Positions 1 through 8,594 of a stretch of 64,000 nt of DNA are shown piece after piece (position 1 is the stretch's first letter; each line of letters starts with the position of its first letter). A program made the position numbers and the translations under genes. The DNA is from an uncultured Chlorobiota bacterium (GTDB lineage: Bacteria > Bacteroidota > Ignavibacteria > UBA10030 > UBA6906): assembly GCA_900696645.1 (NCBI GenBank), contig CAADGV010000042.1:1-64000 (forward strand), read 5' to 3'. Under the pieces are notes generated by a model. It was given only the letters and a program-made list of their open reading frames with translations. It was not told the origin of the DNA and did no database searches.

Positions 1-2
1 AG

Positions 3-173
3 CGGGAACCACGAGGGGCCAACGTCGCCGCTTTGCAGGCGACGGCGGCAGTCTGGAACTACAACGTCATGAACATCGTTCACAAATCACGCTACCCCAA
101 AAGTCCATTTTCCGTTGAAGCATTACAATCTCATCTCATTAGAGAGTGTTTTCTCAAGTGGAGGAGACTATGA
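3..173 (+). CDS. C-terminal end of an unknown protein, cut by the left edge
   Basis: One frame is open from the left edge for 56 codons and stops with TGA at 171-173. The stop overlaps the next gene's ATG (170) in an ATGA arrangement, as expected for coupled neighbours. The visible tail contains ANVAALQATAAVWNYNV and ends FLKWRRL. I do not recognise the family. The frame could be open by chance, because 56 codons at this GC is not decisive; the overlap is the main support. Confidence 0.4.
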   Translation, partial: REPRGANVAALQATAAVWNYNVMNIVHKSRYPKSPFSVEALQSHLIRECFLKWRRL

Positions 174-838
174 AAAAGTATGTGCTTGTCCCGTTTTGCC
201 TTATTCTTGGGTTCAGTTGCAAAAAGGAGCCGCCGGTTGAACCGCCCTCTGAGCCTACCATTACGCTCAAGGCAGAAGACGCAAGCTGCACCGAAGCCTG
301 GCTCAAAGTAACGACCACCGAAACACATGCAACCGTACGACTGCTGCGCGACAACCAACGCATCTCGGACCTCCGACTTCTGACCTCTGACTCTCTGCTT
401 TTTGACGAAGGACTTTTCCCCAACCACACCTACACCTACCAACTGCAGAAGCTTGCCGAGCGGTACAGAACCCAGAAACAAGGAAGGCTCAAAAGTGGTG
501 GCACGTTGCCTCAGATGTCTCCTGCATCGATTCGAGTGACTGACGTAGCGCTGATCAACATTAATCATCCTTGGACAAGCACGCCTGTCATAAATGCCAA
601 TGTCACGGTGAATCAGCTCCAACGCAGGCTTTTCAGTGACGACGCTGTGTTGGCGTTCAACGCGCTCTATTTCAACTCACCGAACCCCGAGCAGGCTGTC
701 GCTCTTTTTGTGGACCCTGAATGGAACAGAGTCATCTATGCAAATAAGTCTCAGGATTGGATAAAGTCCTATGGTGAACGGAACGGCCCTCCTCGTTACG
801 AAATATCATCTTGCAGGTGCAAGGGCGCTAACAGTTGA
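170..838 (+). CDS. Lipoprotein, N-terminal part of a frameshifted beta-propeller protein
   Basis: ATG 170 is preceded by GGAGGAG and gives a lipoprotein signal (MKKYVLVPFCLILGFSC; lipobox Cys at residue 17). A short Ig/FN3-like stretch follows, containing AEDASCTEAWLKV and LLTSDSLLFDEGLFPN, a pattern I associate with exported Ignavibacteria-type proteins. Near its end (EWNRVIYANKSQDWIKSYG) it begins to look like an NHL/YVTN propeller blade, then runs into unrelated sequence and stops. The rest of the propeller continues in the next frame (771-1118), so this is probably one gene with a one-base frameshift near 787-789. It is likely an outer-membrane or surface protein; ligand unknown. Confidence 0.7.
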   Translation: MKKYVLVPFCLILGFSCKKEPPVEPPSEPTITLKAEDASCTEAWLKVTTTETHATVRLLRDNQRISDLRLLTSDSLLFDEGLFPNHTYTYQLQKLAERYRTQKQGRLKSGGTLPQMSPASIRVTDVALININHPWTSTPVINANVTVNQLQRRLFSDDAVLAFNALYFNSPNPEQAVALFVDPEWNRVIYANKSQDWIKSYGERNGPPRYEISSCRCKGANS

Positions 839-1118
839 CATCAGCCCCAACAATGCTGTGTACGTTGCGGACACAGAACACAGTCGGATATTGAAGCTTA
901 CGTATGGTGTCGGATACCTCGGAGGGGAAGGATCTCACGCCTTCTCCCTTCAAGGCATTCAGCTCCCATCGACATATGTCTGCCCGCTGGAGCATCGGGA
1001 CACAATAGTTCTTTGCTTAGATGAGGGCGAGAGATTCGAGGGGTCTCAAGTCTTACAAAAGGAATTCGTTTCCCTTTCGGGTCAGCTCAAGCTTCGAGCC
1101 TCATTCATGTATTGTTAA
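771..1118 (+). pseudogene. C-terminal part of the frameshifted propeller lipoprotein
   Basis: This frame carries AGARALTVDISPNNAVYVAD followed by TEHSRILKL, the recognisable core of an NHL-type propeller blade, and ends at a TAA at 1116-1118. It has no good ribosome site of its own. Removing one C from the CCC run at 787-789 (inside GGCCCTC) would fuse it to the upstream lipoprotein as one product of about 315 residues. Either the gene is broken in this strain or the base is a sequencing error. The ATG at 771 is probably not a true start. Confidence 0.6.
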
Positions 1119-1159
1119 TGAAAGTTTACACAGCTTTTAACACATTCTTGGAGGAATCA

Positions 1160-1678
1160 ATGAATCGTTACTCATTTGGCTTCAAGCCCTTTTTTTCGGT
1201 GTTTGCCTTACCATTAGTCTTTCTGTTAGGTTCCTCGGTTTCTGCCAGTCAAACTTTAACTTGGAGTATTCCGTCATACAATCTATCTGGCTCTATTGTG
1301 GTGGGTGGCGGGATTACTTCCGATGGCCCGAGTCAGAAACGCTATGGATTCTTTAAGATCAGTGATGAGAATGGGAAACTGCTCGCCATGATAAGCCCGA
1401 AATCGTTGGACAGTTTGAGATTGAGAATTCAAGCGAGAATGAACTCGAGGAAAGGGTCGATCTCGAAGCTTAGTAACAACCAAAGCATGGAAAACAAGAT
1501 GTTCCAGGCTGTTGAGAAACTCAAATCCATCATGGAAGATGAAGCACGGATGAGAAGGATTCTTGCTCAAATTGATTCTCAAAAGGGAAACGGACCTTCA
1601 TCCCTGTGGAATTGGACGCACATCATTTCAACAGTGCGCAGCATGCAGGAGACTGTTAACGGATCGGTTGATTGGTAA
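1160..1678 (+). CDS. Exported protein of unknown function
   Basis: I chose ATG 1160 because GGAGG lies just upstream and it gives a classic Sec signal (MNRYSFGFKPFFSVFALPL through a hydrophobic core to SSVSA, then SQT). The mature part is about 140 residues: a Gly-rich beta-like start (SGSIVVGGGITSDG), then a charged helical stretch rich in Lys, Arg, Met and Gln with coiled-coil character (SMENKMFQAVEKLKSIMEDE). No family recognised. Its stop (TAA 1676-1678) overlaps the next start by one base (TAATG), so the two are probably co-translated in a run of exported-protein genes. Confidence 0.7.
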   Translation: MNRYSFGFKPFFSVFALPLVFLLGSSVSASQTLTWSIPSYNLSGSIVVGGGITSDGPSQKRYGFFKISDENGKLLAMISPKSLDSLRLRIQARMNSRKGSISKLSNNQSMENKMFQAVEKLKSIMEDEARMRRILAQIDSQKGNGPSSLWNWTHIISTVRSMQETVNGSVDW

Positions 1679-2796
1679 TGATAGTCTCTTGGGAAAAAAT
1701 GATTGCGATTCTCGTTTGTCTCGCCCTTGCACATGGATGTCGTGATTCAAGTTCTGGTCCTGGGGCCGGTTCTTCAGAACCCCTGTTTGTCAAAGAGCTT
1801 GATTTCGGCGCTTCTGCTGGAATCATTCTTGAAGGCAACTACGTCTATTTTCAAACCAATGATGGTCCAAACATTGGCAAGCTTTACAGAATCTCGAAAG
1901 ACGGCCAAGAGACTACGATCTTTGCCTCTGGAGGGCAGAGTTTTGGTGTTCCCACGATATTGAGTAATTCCATCGTGACGACCTCCACCACCGGCGGGAT
2001 TCGAGTGTTCGAAAAATCAACCGGGCAACTCAGGTGGTCCAGGCTCGCTCGGGACTTGCTCGTGCTTGCCACTGCCGATGAAGCAACAGTCTATGTAACA
2101 GAGCCGGGATCGATCCGGGCTTTGAGCCTTGCCGACGGCACAACGCGTTGGGAAAAAACTATCATCGGCAAAAACGCCTACAATCCCGTTCTTGAGGGTG
2201 AACGCATCTATTTTGCCACGGGCGCTCTTCACAGGCAGGATGGGTATCTCTACTGCATCAACAAGAATGATGGCGCCATTGTTTTTCAAGACACGTTGCC
2301 CTATATGGAGTCGCGCAGCCAATGGGGTGGGAGTGCCGCCGGAGTAACGATTTGGGAGGACTTTGTTCTTGTTCCCGGTGACAACTGGTACTTGTACTGT
2401 TTTGAAAAGAGCGAAGGTGCCTTTGTTTGGCAGTTCTTGGCCGACGCGCCGATGGAAACACCTGTGCGAGTAAAGAACGGCATAGCATTCATCGGGACTC
2501 TCAATCGGACATGCTTTGGTGTCGATACTCAGACTGGAAGTGCTTTGTGGGCATATGTTAGTGAAGCCTCCATAAAGCGCATACCTCCAAGTTTCCATGG
2601 AAGCCGCGTCAGTTTCGCATCTGGTGGGAGTCTAATTGTTCTCGATCAAGTGACGGGTAGCAAGTACGTAGAATATAGCCCGCGTAATACGAAATTCAGT
2701 TTTGTAACCGCCATATTCGATTCCGACGGAAAGTTGTTTTGCACTGGGTATGAAGAGGCCACACAGAAGCCAGTTTTCATGGTTTATCAATTTTGA
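1678..2796 (+). CDS. PQQ-like beta-propeller lipoprotein (BamB-like fold)
   Basis: Start ATG 1678 overlaps the previous stop by one base. The N-terminus is a lipoprotein signal ending LALAHGC (Cys near residue 20). The body (372 aa) shows repeated propeller strands typical of PQQ_2/BamB folds: STGQLRWSRL, LADGTTRWEKT, GYLYCINKNDGAIVFQD, NWYLYCFEKSEGAFVWQF and QTGSALWAYV. The W after each turn marks separate blades. The fold is clear. A BamB role in outer-membrane assembly is not implied, since such propellers also serve as surface or binding proteins. It sits just upstream of the secreted lipase-like gene (13-base gap), so the two may work together. Confidence 0.75.
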   Translation: MIVSWEKMIAILVCLALAHGCRDSSSGPGAGSSEPLFVKELDFGASAGIILEGNYVYFQTNDGPNIGKLYRISKDGQETTIFASGGQSFGVPTILSNSIVTTSTTGGIRVFEKSTGQLRWSRLARDLLVLATADEATVYVTEPGSIRALSLADGTTRWEKTIIGKNAYNPVLEGERIYFATGALHRQDGYLYCINKNDGAIVFQDTLPYMESRSQWGGSAAGVTIWEDFVLVPGDNWYLYCFEKSEGAFVWQFLADAPMETPVRVKNGIAFIGTLNRTCFGVDTQTGSALWAYVSEASIKRIPPSFHGSRVSFASGGSLIVLDQVTGSKYVEYSPRNTKFSFVTAIFDSDGKLFCTGYEEATQKPVFMVYQF

Positions 2797-2809
2797 AAGG
2801 GTCCGAGAA

Positions 2810-5800
2810 ATGAAAAAACTTGTCGCATTTCTTATTCTAAATTCTCTTGTAGCATTTTCCCAAGATGCAGTTTTGATTCACGGTTGGCTCGGCAACGGGG
2901 CCATCTGGGATGGAACAGTACCAAAGCAAGTGATCACATCATGGCCGTTCAGTTTCAACCGCGTTCTGCAACCATCACTTGATGGATACTCGGCCTCGGC
3001 GATTCAAGCCGCCAATATGCACAGCTACCTTACTTCCAACAATGTGTCAAATGGTGTTGGCATTGCGTATAGTATGGGCGGCATCAATGCACGTTATTAT
3101 CTCAGGGTCCGACATGAGCTTGCGCAACAGCAAAGGCTCTCGCAACTCTACACAATTGGGACTCCCCACTTGGGGACTCGTGCGGCGAACAATGTCGTTA
3201 CTGCTGGCAGACACCTCATAATCAGCGCGGCCGCAACGCTCTACCCTGGATGGATTTCCGAGGACATACCGGGCATATTTAACCTGCATTATTATTCTTT
3301 TGAAGCGGCAATGATTGCTTACGCCCTGCTGGAGGACCCTATTCTGCGCAGCATTATTGAAGTCGTTGGAGGGCCGGCACTGCACGATCTTGAGGTAGGA
3401 TCACCCGCGGTAAACTACATCAACGAAGATGTTTCATATGAGCAAAACCTGATCAAGGTTGGGATCGCGGGTACAGAGATCAATCCGGTTTCCTATCGAC
3501 TTGTCGCTCCATTTCTTGGGTTGACTGAGAATGAGGTGCTGCTCTTCGAACAAGATGTCACATCCCAGAAATGGTTCTATCTGATATGGGCAATGATCGA
3601 TTTTGTCGAGTCCCAGACTCCTGAAAACCTGCCAACCCTCGCGGCAAACGTGGCAACCTACGTGTATTTCAAGCACATTGACTGGATTTGGCGCACATAT
3701 GTTCTTGAGAGTCGGGAGTCTGATGGGATCGTCTCTAAGACCAGCCAGATATACCCGAACTACAATCGGCAATTTTTTGCAACTTTGGTGAGTCATGAAG
3801 AACAGAAGTACAGCAATGTTGTTGGAAACTATCTCAGTGAAGGGTTGACCTATTATGGCAACAGCATTCTCCAAGGGCCAGAGAATCTACACGCAACAAT
3901 CGACCTGCCCGGCAATGTCACCCTTACTTGGGATCAGGTTCCGAATGCAACCAGCTATGTTGTATATCGCGACGGGGACAATCCGATTGGTTCTTCGGCT
4001 GTTCCCACTTTTATTGACCACATTATCGGCTCTCATACGTATGTTGTGAGAGCAGTTGTGGGTGGCATGGAAGGTCCTCCCAGTAATTCTGTAAACGGGC
4101 ATGCGATGGAATTACAGTCGCCATCTTCTGTGATTGCGGAAGGTCTTCCATATCATGTTCGACTCAGTTGGGATCCTGTTGCAGGTGCCACAGCCTATCG
4201 CATATATCGCGGGGTTTCTGCTACGGGCACTTTCGTTGAGGTAGCGAGTACTACGAATACACTCCACTTGGAACAGGTACCAAATGCGCCTCAAGTATGG
4301 TACTATTATGTCGTTGGCCTTGCCGGTCAGTTTGAAGGCCTGTCCTCAAATACAGTTGATGCAGAGGCGTATCACCTTGCGTCCTCCTCACCGAATGCCA
4401 CCGCCCCCAACACCCAGCGCAAAATCATCCGCGATGGCGGCGGGCGTTACCACATAGTGTATGAATCTGCAAACAAGATTTGGTACACGCGTTCGACAAA
4501 CGGAGGCTCTACCTGGTCTCCCGAACAATCGCTGATTCCGTATGATGAGGGTGTCTGGAGCAATCCTTCAATCGCGTATATTCCGGGTTCTTCCGTTGTA
4601 TCCGAACGCATCATTGTAGTATTTGAGGCTTATTATGCACCGGAGCACTCGGTTTGGTATTGCGAACTGGATGTTAACGGACAGATCATCACTCCGCTTG
4701 ACTATGTGCCTGAAGCATATTGGTATGATTATCAGGAAAGCGCGCATGCACCGGTTGTAGGTGTTACCCGTTTTGATAATCCACTTACCGGTCCCGAAGA
4801 AGAATCGGGCGAAGACATCGGTCCCGGAGTGTCTGTGTATTATTACCCGATGGTGTTGTGGTACGACCCCTACTACGGTTCCGTGCGGGCAAAAGTAAAA
4901 AAATATTCGTTCTACACCTGGTCAGGGACATCCAATCTTTTATCCGGGGTAACGAACTATACCATAGCGCCATTTTCGTACACCAATGCTACCTGGGATA
5001 TTGCATACGTTTCAGACAATACGCTGTACTATTCTCCTGTTGTCGTCAATCAGTCAGGCTTTCCGGAACGTGTCTCGACCGAGTTCATATCAGCCGGAGA
5101 TTTGAGCTCGAATGTAGAAAACCCATCCATTGCAAGCGTTGACGGAACCGTGGGAATCAGTTGGGATTTGAATGCGTGGGAATTCGCGTCCGGATCGGTT
5201 CGATACTCGCAACGGTTGCAAGAGGATAAATGGACCTCGCCGGTTGGTTGGTGGCCGTACTTTGGATGGTATCGCAAATCAAGTTTGACAGCGAGCAACA
5301 ATCACCCGGAGGTAACCATCGGATGGCAAAACGAAGGTACTGGAGTTTTCTACGTACAAGGTGAGGTAGATAGTTGGGATTCTCCGTCGAGCATTGCGAC
5401 CGGTGTTCATCCCAATGTAAGTATTGGTCTTACCGACAACACCTCGGAGATTCTTCTCTCACGCGGCACAACTTCACCGTATGCTCTTCAGAGAGACAAT
5501 ATCTCGGCACCCTACCAGGCGCGTGGAGTGTTGCGAGGGAATGCGAGCAACGCCGGGGAAGGCCGGGGCGGAACTCTCTATTTCAAAAACGGAACAGTAC
5601 ATATCAGTGTGCTCAGCGCGTCGGTTGACGCTACGCCGCTGAGTTTTTCTTCGATTAGTGATACAACGAGAATCCATACTTTGCCGCAACTGGAAAACGC
5701 TCTGACCACCGAACCGTTCGCAGGCAACGGCACATTGAAAATGAAGGTATTGTTTACCGGCAAAGGAGAACGTCCCCAAGGTTCCAACTTCCGTCTCGTC

Positions 5801-6337
5801 CTTCGTGATGCTGCTACGGGTCAGGTGTTGCAGAACCCGCGAACGTTTAACGTCGGACAAGACACGCTCCTGACAGTGGAGAGTGCCATGGAATACGGCA
5901 CTCGTCAGGTGAAACTTGCAATCCAACCTGTTAGCATAGGGCAGCCAAAGCGGTTTACACTGGATCGTTGGTTCCTCGTTGACGAGACTTCGCAGGGCCG
6001 GGTAGCGCAAGTGACAAGCAATGCGTCGGGCAATTCTCAATTGCCAACGGAATTCGCGCTGCACCAGAACTACCCCAACCCGTTCAACCCCTCAACGACC
6101 ATCAAGTTCGACTTGCCGGAGAACAGCAACGTCACGTTGGTTGTCTACGATGTGCTCGGCAGGAAAGTAGCGGAGCTGGTGAATGGAACTCGTGAGGCCG
6201 GGTATCACTCGGCAACGTGGAGCGCGAGTGACGTAGCCAGCGGTGTCTATTTCGCACGCTTCACGGCAATCCCGCAAAGCGGGACGGGCGGGAATATCAA
6301 GTTGAACAAAGTCACGAAACTGTTGTTGACGAAGTAG
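2810..6337 (+). CDS. Secreted lipase-like multidomain protein with T9SS sorting signal
   Basis: ATG 2810 gives a Sec signal (MKKLVAFLILNSLVAFSQ) and a product of 1175 aa. Residues about 20-330 look like an alpha/beta hydrolase of the lipase type: the oxyanion-side motif VLIHGWLGNG, then the nucleophile elbow IAYSMGG (AxSxG, as in Bacillus-type lipases). Two FN3 modules follow (VTLTWDQVPNATSYVVYRDG; VRLSWDPVAGATAYRIYRG), then a region with sialidase/BNR-like repeats (IWYTRSTNGGSTWSPEQS). The last ~85 residues are a T9SS type A signal: HQNYPNPFNPSTTIKFDLP, VVYDVLGRKVAEL and a GVYFARF strand. The protein is probably exported through the inner membrane, secreted by the Por machinery and attached or released at the surface. 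The natural ester substrate is unknown. Confidence 0.85.
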   Translation: MKKLVAFLILNSLVAFSQDAVLIHGWLGNGAIWDGTVPKQVITSWPFSFNRVLQPSLDGYSASAIQAANMHSYLTSNNVSNGVGIAYSMGGINARYYLRVRHELAQQQRLSQLYTIGTPHLGTRAANNVVTAGRHLIISAAATLYPGWISEDIPGIFNLHYYSFEAAMIAYALLEDPILRSIIEVVGGPALHDLEVGSPAVNYINEDVSYEQNLIKVGIAGTEINPVSYRLVAPFLGLTENEVLLFEQDVTSQKWFYLIWAMIDFVESQTPENLPTLAANVATYVYFKHIDWIWRTYVLESRESDGIVSKTSQIYPNYNRQFFATLVSHEEQKYSNVVGNYLSEGLTYYGNSILQGPENLHATIDLPGNVTLTWDQVPNATSYVVYRDGDNPIGSSAVPTFIDHIIGSHTYVVRAVVGGMEGPPSNSVNGHAMELQSPSSVIAEGLPYHVRLSWDPVAGATAYRIYRGVSATGTFVEVASTTNTLHLEQVPNAPQVWYYYVVGLAGQFEGLSSNTVDAEAYHLASSSPNATAPNTQRKIIRDGGGRYHIVYESANKIWYTRSTNGGSTWSPEQSLIPYDEGVWSNPSIAYIPGSSVVSERIIVVFEAYYAPEHSVWYCELDVNGQIITPLDYVPEAYWYDYQESAHAPVVGVTRFDNPLTGPEEESGEDIGPGVSVYYYPMVLWYDPYYGSVRAKVKKYSFYTWSGTSNLLSGVTNYTIAPFSYTNATWDIAYVSDNTLYYSPVVVNQSGFPERVSTEFISAGDLSSNVENPSIASVDGTVGISWDLNAWEFASGSVRYSQRLQEDKWTSPVGWWPYFGWYRKSSLTASNNHPEVTIGWQNEGTGVFYVQGEVDSWDSPSSIATGVHPNVSIGLTDNTSEILLSRGTTSPYALQRDNISAPYQARGVLRGNASNAGEGRGGTLYFKNGTVHISVLSASVDATPLSFSSISDTTRIHTLPQLENALTTEPFAGNGTLKMKVLFTGKGERPQGSNFRLVLRDAATGQVLQNPRTFNVGQDTLLTVESAMEYGTRQVKLAIQPVSIGQPKRFTLDRWFLVDETSQGRVAQVTSNASGNSQLPTEFALHQNYPNPFNPSTTIKFDLPENSNVTLVVYDVLGRKVAELVNGTREAGYHSATWSASDVASGVYFARFTAIPQSGTGGNIKLNKVTKLLLTK

Positions 6338-6346
6338 AAATCAACA

Positions 6347-6384
6347 AACGGGGAATCGTATCATCGGTTCCCCGTTGCTTTTTT
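6347..6384 (+). terminator. Rho-independent terminator after the lipase-like gene
   Basis: A 9-bp perfect stem (AACGGGGAA at 6347-6355 paired with TTCCCCGTT at 6368-6376, 12-base loop) is followed by GCTTTTTT. It lies 10 bases after the lipase stop and before the convergent pyk stop. It closes the exported-protein operon. Confidence 0.85.
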
Positions 6385-6387
6385 ACC

Positions 6388-7830
6388 TCACACCACCTTC
6401 TCCACCTCGATAAAATTCGTCGAGCCGCGGGCGAAGAAGGGTTGTCCTGCAAGAAGTACAATATATTCACCTCGCTGAATCAGGCCAAGATTCAATAACC
6501 GCTCCTGAATTTGCTTCAATGCTTTATCGGAATCCTGGACGAGACTTTCGAGTACAATGCCATGAACTCCCCACATCAGGTTCAGCCGGCGCAAAATTTT
6601 ACCCCGGTCGGTGACGGCAAGAATGCGCGTCCGCGGACGGTAGCGTGATACAACCCGCGCCGTCTTGCCCGAATGCGTCACGCACACAATCGCCGAGGCA
6701 TTCATCTGTTCGGCAAGAACACATGCAGCCCTGGCGAGTGCGTCGTGGCGGTTGGCAACGCCGTACGGTATGTGATCGGAAATGCGCTGCGTGTTGAGCT
6801 GCTCGGATTCCACTTTTGTGATGATCCTGTGCATCATCTGCACGGCTTCAAGCGGGTACTTGCCGACGGATGTTTCGCCGCTGAGCATCACCGCGTCCGC
6901 GCCATCGACCACGCCGTTGGCAACGTCGTTGGCTTCGGCACGGGTCGGCGTCGGGCTGTTGATCATCGACTCGAGCATCTGTGTTGCGATAATGACGGGC
7001 TTGCCCGCCGCGCTGCATTTTCTGATAATTTTCTTCTGGAGCATCGGCACATCTTCCGGCGGCAGCTCAACGCCGAGGTCGCCGCGGGCAATCATGATGG
7101 CGTCCGCTTCAGCAATAATCTCATCAATGTTTGCTACTGCCTGCGGCTTCTCGATCTTTGCGACAATAGGCAGAAAGCGGTTCTTTTCTATCCGCTCAAT
7201 GATTGCTTTGCGCAGTTGCCGTATATCCTCCGCCGTGCGGACGAAGGAGAGGGCAATATAGTCAACATCGTTTTTGATGCCGAAATCCAAATCCCGAATA
7301 TCTTTCTCCGTTAGTGACGGCGTATTGACAGCGACGTTCGGCAAGTTAATTCCTTTATGCGCGGAAAGAATTCCTCCGACTTTCACTTCGCAACGGACGT
7401 TTGTTCCCTTCACCTCCTGTACCTGCACATGCAGCTTTCCATCATCAAGCAGAATCATATCGCCGGGTTGAACGTCGTTTGTGAGATTGGTGTACGATGT
7501 ACTGACTCTCGTCTCATCGCCCGCAATCTGATCTGTGGTGATGGTGAAGGAAGCCCCGGCACGCAACTCGACGAACGGCGTCTTGAAGCCGCCGATACGA
7601 ATCTTCGGGCCCTGCAAATCCTGCAGCACCGTGATAAACTCTCCGGTTCGCTTCACTGCTTCCTGAACGTTGCGCAGCGTACCGAGATGTTCTTCATGCG
7701 AGCCGTGTGAGAAGTTGAGACGCACCACATCGACGCCCGAGCGTATCAGTTGCATCAGCATGTCAACCGAGTTGGACGACGGCCCGAGCGTGCAGACGAT
7801 TTTCGTGTTGCCGTGTGTTGATGGTGGCAT
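6388..7830 (-). CDS. pyk: Pyruvate kinase
   Basis: Converts phosphoenolpyruvate and ADP to pyruvate and ATP in the last step of glycolysis. The 480-aa length is standard. The start TKIVCTLGPSS, the substrate loop VRLNFSHGSHEEH, the catalytic-Lys segment PIVAKIEKPQAV, MIARGDLGVELP and the ATQMLESMI/PTRAEANDVANGV stretch are all present and intact. The C-terminal regulatory domain (SGKTARVVSRYRPRTRILAVT) is complete. It lies 2 bases downstream of the sirtuin gene on the same strand, so it is probably expressed from the penicillin acylase-sirtuin-pyk unit or an internal promoter. Confidence 0.97.
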   Translation of the reverse strand: MPPSTHGNTKIVCTLGPSSNSVDMLMQLIRSGVDVVRLNFSHGSHEEHLGTLRNVQEAVKRTGEFITVLQDLQGPKIRIGGFKTPFVELRAGASFTITTDQIAGDETRVSTSYTNLTNDVQPGDMILLDDGKLHVQVQEVKGTNVRCEVKVGGILSAHKGINLPNVAVNTPSLTEKDIRDLDFGIKNDVDYIALSFVRTAEDIRQLRKAIIERIEKNRFLPIVAKIEKPQAVANIDEIIAEADAIMIARGDLGVELPPEDVPMLQKKIIRKCSAAGKPVIIATQMLESMINSPTPTRAEANDVANGVVDGADAVMLSGETSVGKYPLEAVQMMHRIITKVESEQLNTQRISDHIPYGVANRHDALARAACVLAEQMNASAIVCVTHSGKTARVVSRYRPRTRILAVTDRGKILRRLNLMWGVHGIVLESLVQDSDKALKQIQERLLNLGLIQRGEYIVLLAGQPFFARGSTNFIEVEKVV

Positions 7831-7832
7831 GG

Positions 7833-8594
7833 CTAAACCTGAGAATGAGAGTTCCGTTGAGACTTCGTTTTCAGATGATCGAGAATGCGAGGCAGAATTT
7901 CCCCCGCCTTCCCCTGCAAGAACTCATCCGCATACTCTGTGAGCGGTGTCGGCTCCGGGTTGATTTCGACGATGAATGCGCCGCTGCGTTTTGCTTCAAG
8001 TGGAAGCCCTGCGGCAGGATACACGACACCGGACGTTCCAATCGAAAGCAGAACATCCGCCCGCTGACATGCTTTCTCGGCGCCCCGCCATTCATCCTCC
8101 GGAAGCAGTTCTCCAAACCAGACAACGTCGGGACGAATCACACCGCCGCACGGGCATGTCGGAACTGCAGTTCCGTTGAGCACTTGTTCGTCAGTGAACT
8201 GCCTGCCGCATCGCATGCAGTAGTTGCGCTCAATGTTGCCGTGCAACTCGAATACGTTCTTGCTTCCCGCCCGCCGGTGAAGATTGTCGATGTTCTGCGT
8301 GATAACTGCAAATGATGAAAAGATCCTCTCCATTTCAGCCAACGCGTAGTGTCCGGCATTCGGCTGAACTTCGGCAATTACTTTCTTGCGGGCGGAGTAC
8401 CATTCCCATACCAACTCCGGATTACGCATGAACGCATTGAGGTTGGCGAGTTCTTCAGGTTTGAATTTCGTCCAGATGCCGTCGTTGCCGCGAAACGTCG
8501 GCACGCCACTTTCAGCAGAAATGCCTGCGCCGGTGAAGGCGACGACGTCGCAGGCGCTCGCAAGCTTTGCGAGAAGTGTATCTGAGAAGTTCAT
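7833..8594 (-). CDS. cobB: NAD-dependent protein deacylase, sirtuin (SIRT5/CobB-like, class III)
   Basis: A 253-aa sirtuin that removes acyl groups from lysines using NAD. Visible motifs: TGAGISAESGVPTFRG (residues 21-36), TQNIDNLH (99-106), catalytic His118 in FELHGN, and four zinc Cys (126, 129, 147, 149). Tyr66 and Arg69 in WEWYSARKK match the Tyr-x-x-Arg pair that makes class III sirtuins prefer succinyl or malonyl lysine, so desuccinylase activity is inferred. The start overlaps the penicillin acylase stop by 4 bases (ATGA). The link with pyruvate kinase directly downstream is suggestive only. Confidence 0.93.
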   Translation of the reverse strand: MNFSDTLLAKLASACDVVAFTGAGISAESGVPTFRGNDGIWTKFKPEELANLNAFMRNPELVWEWYSARKKVIAEVQPNAGHYALAEMERIFSSFAVITQNIDNLHRRAGSKNVFELHGNIERNYCMRCGRQFTDEQVLNGTAVPTCPCGGVIRPDVVWFGELLPEDEWRGAEKACQRADVLLSIGTSGVVYPAAGLPLEAKRSGAFIVEINPEPTPLTEYADEFLQGKAGEILPRILDHLKTKSQRNSHSQV

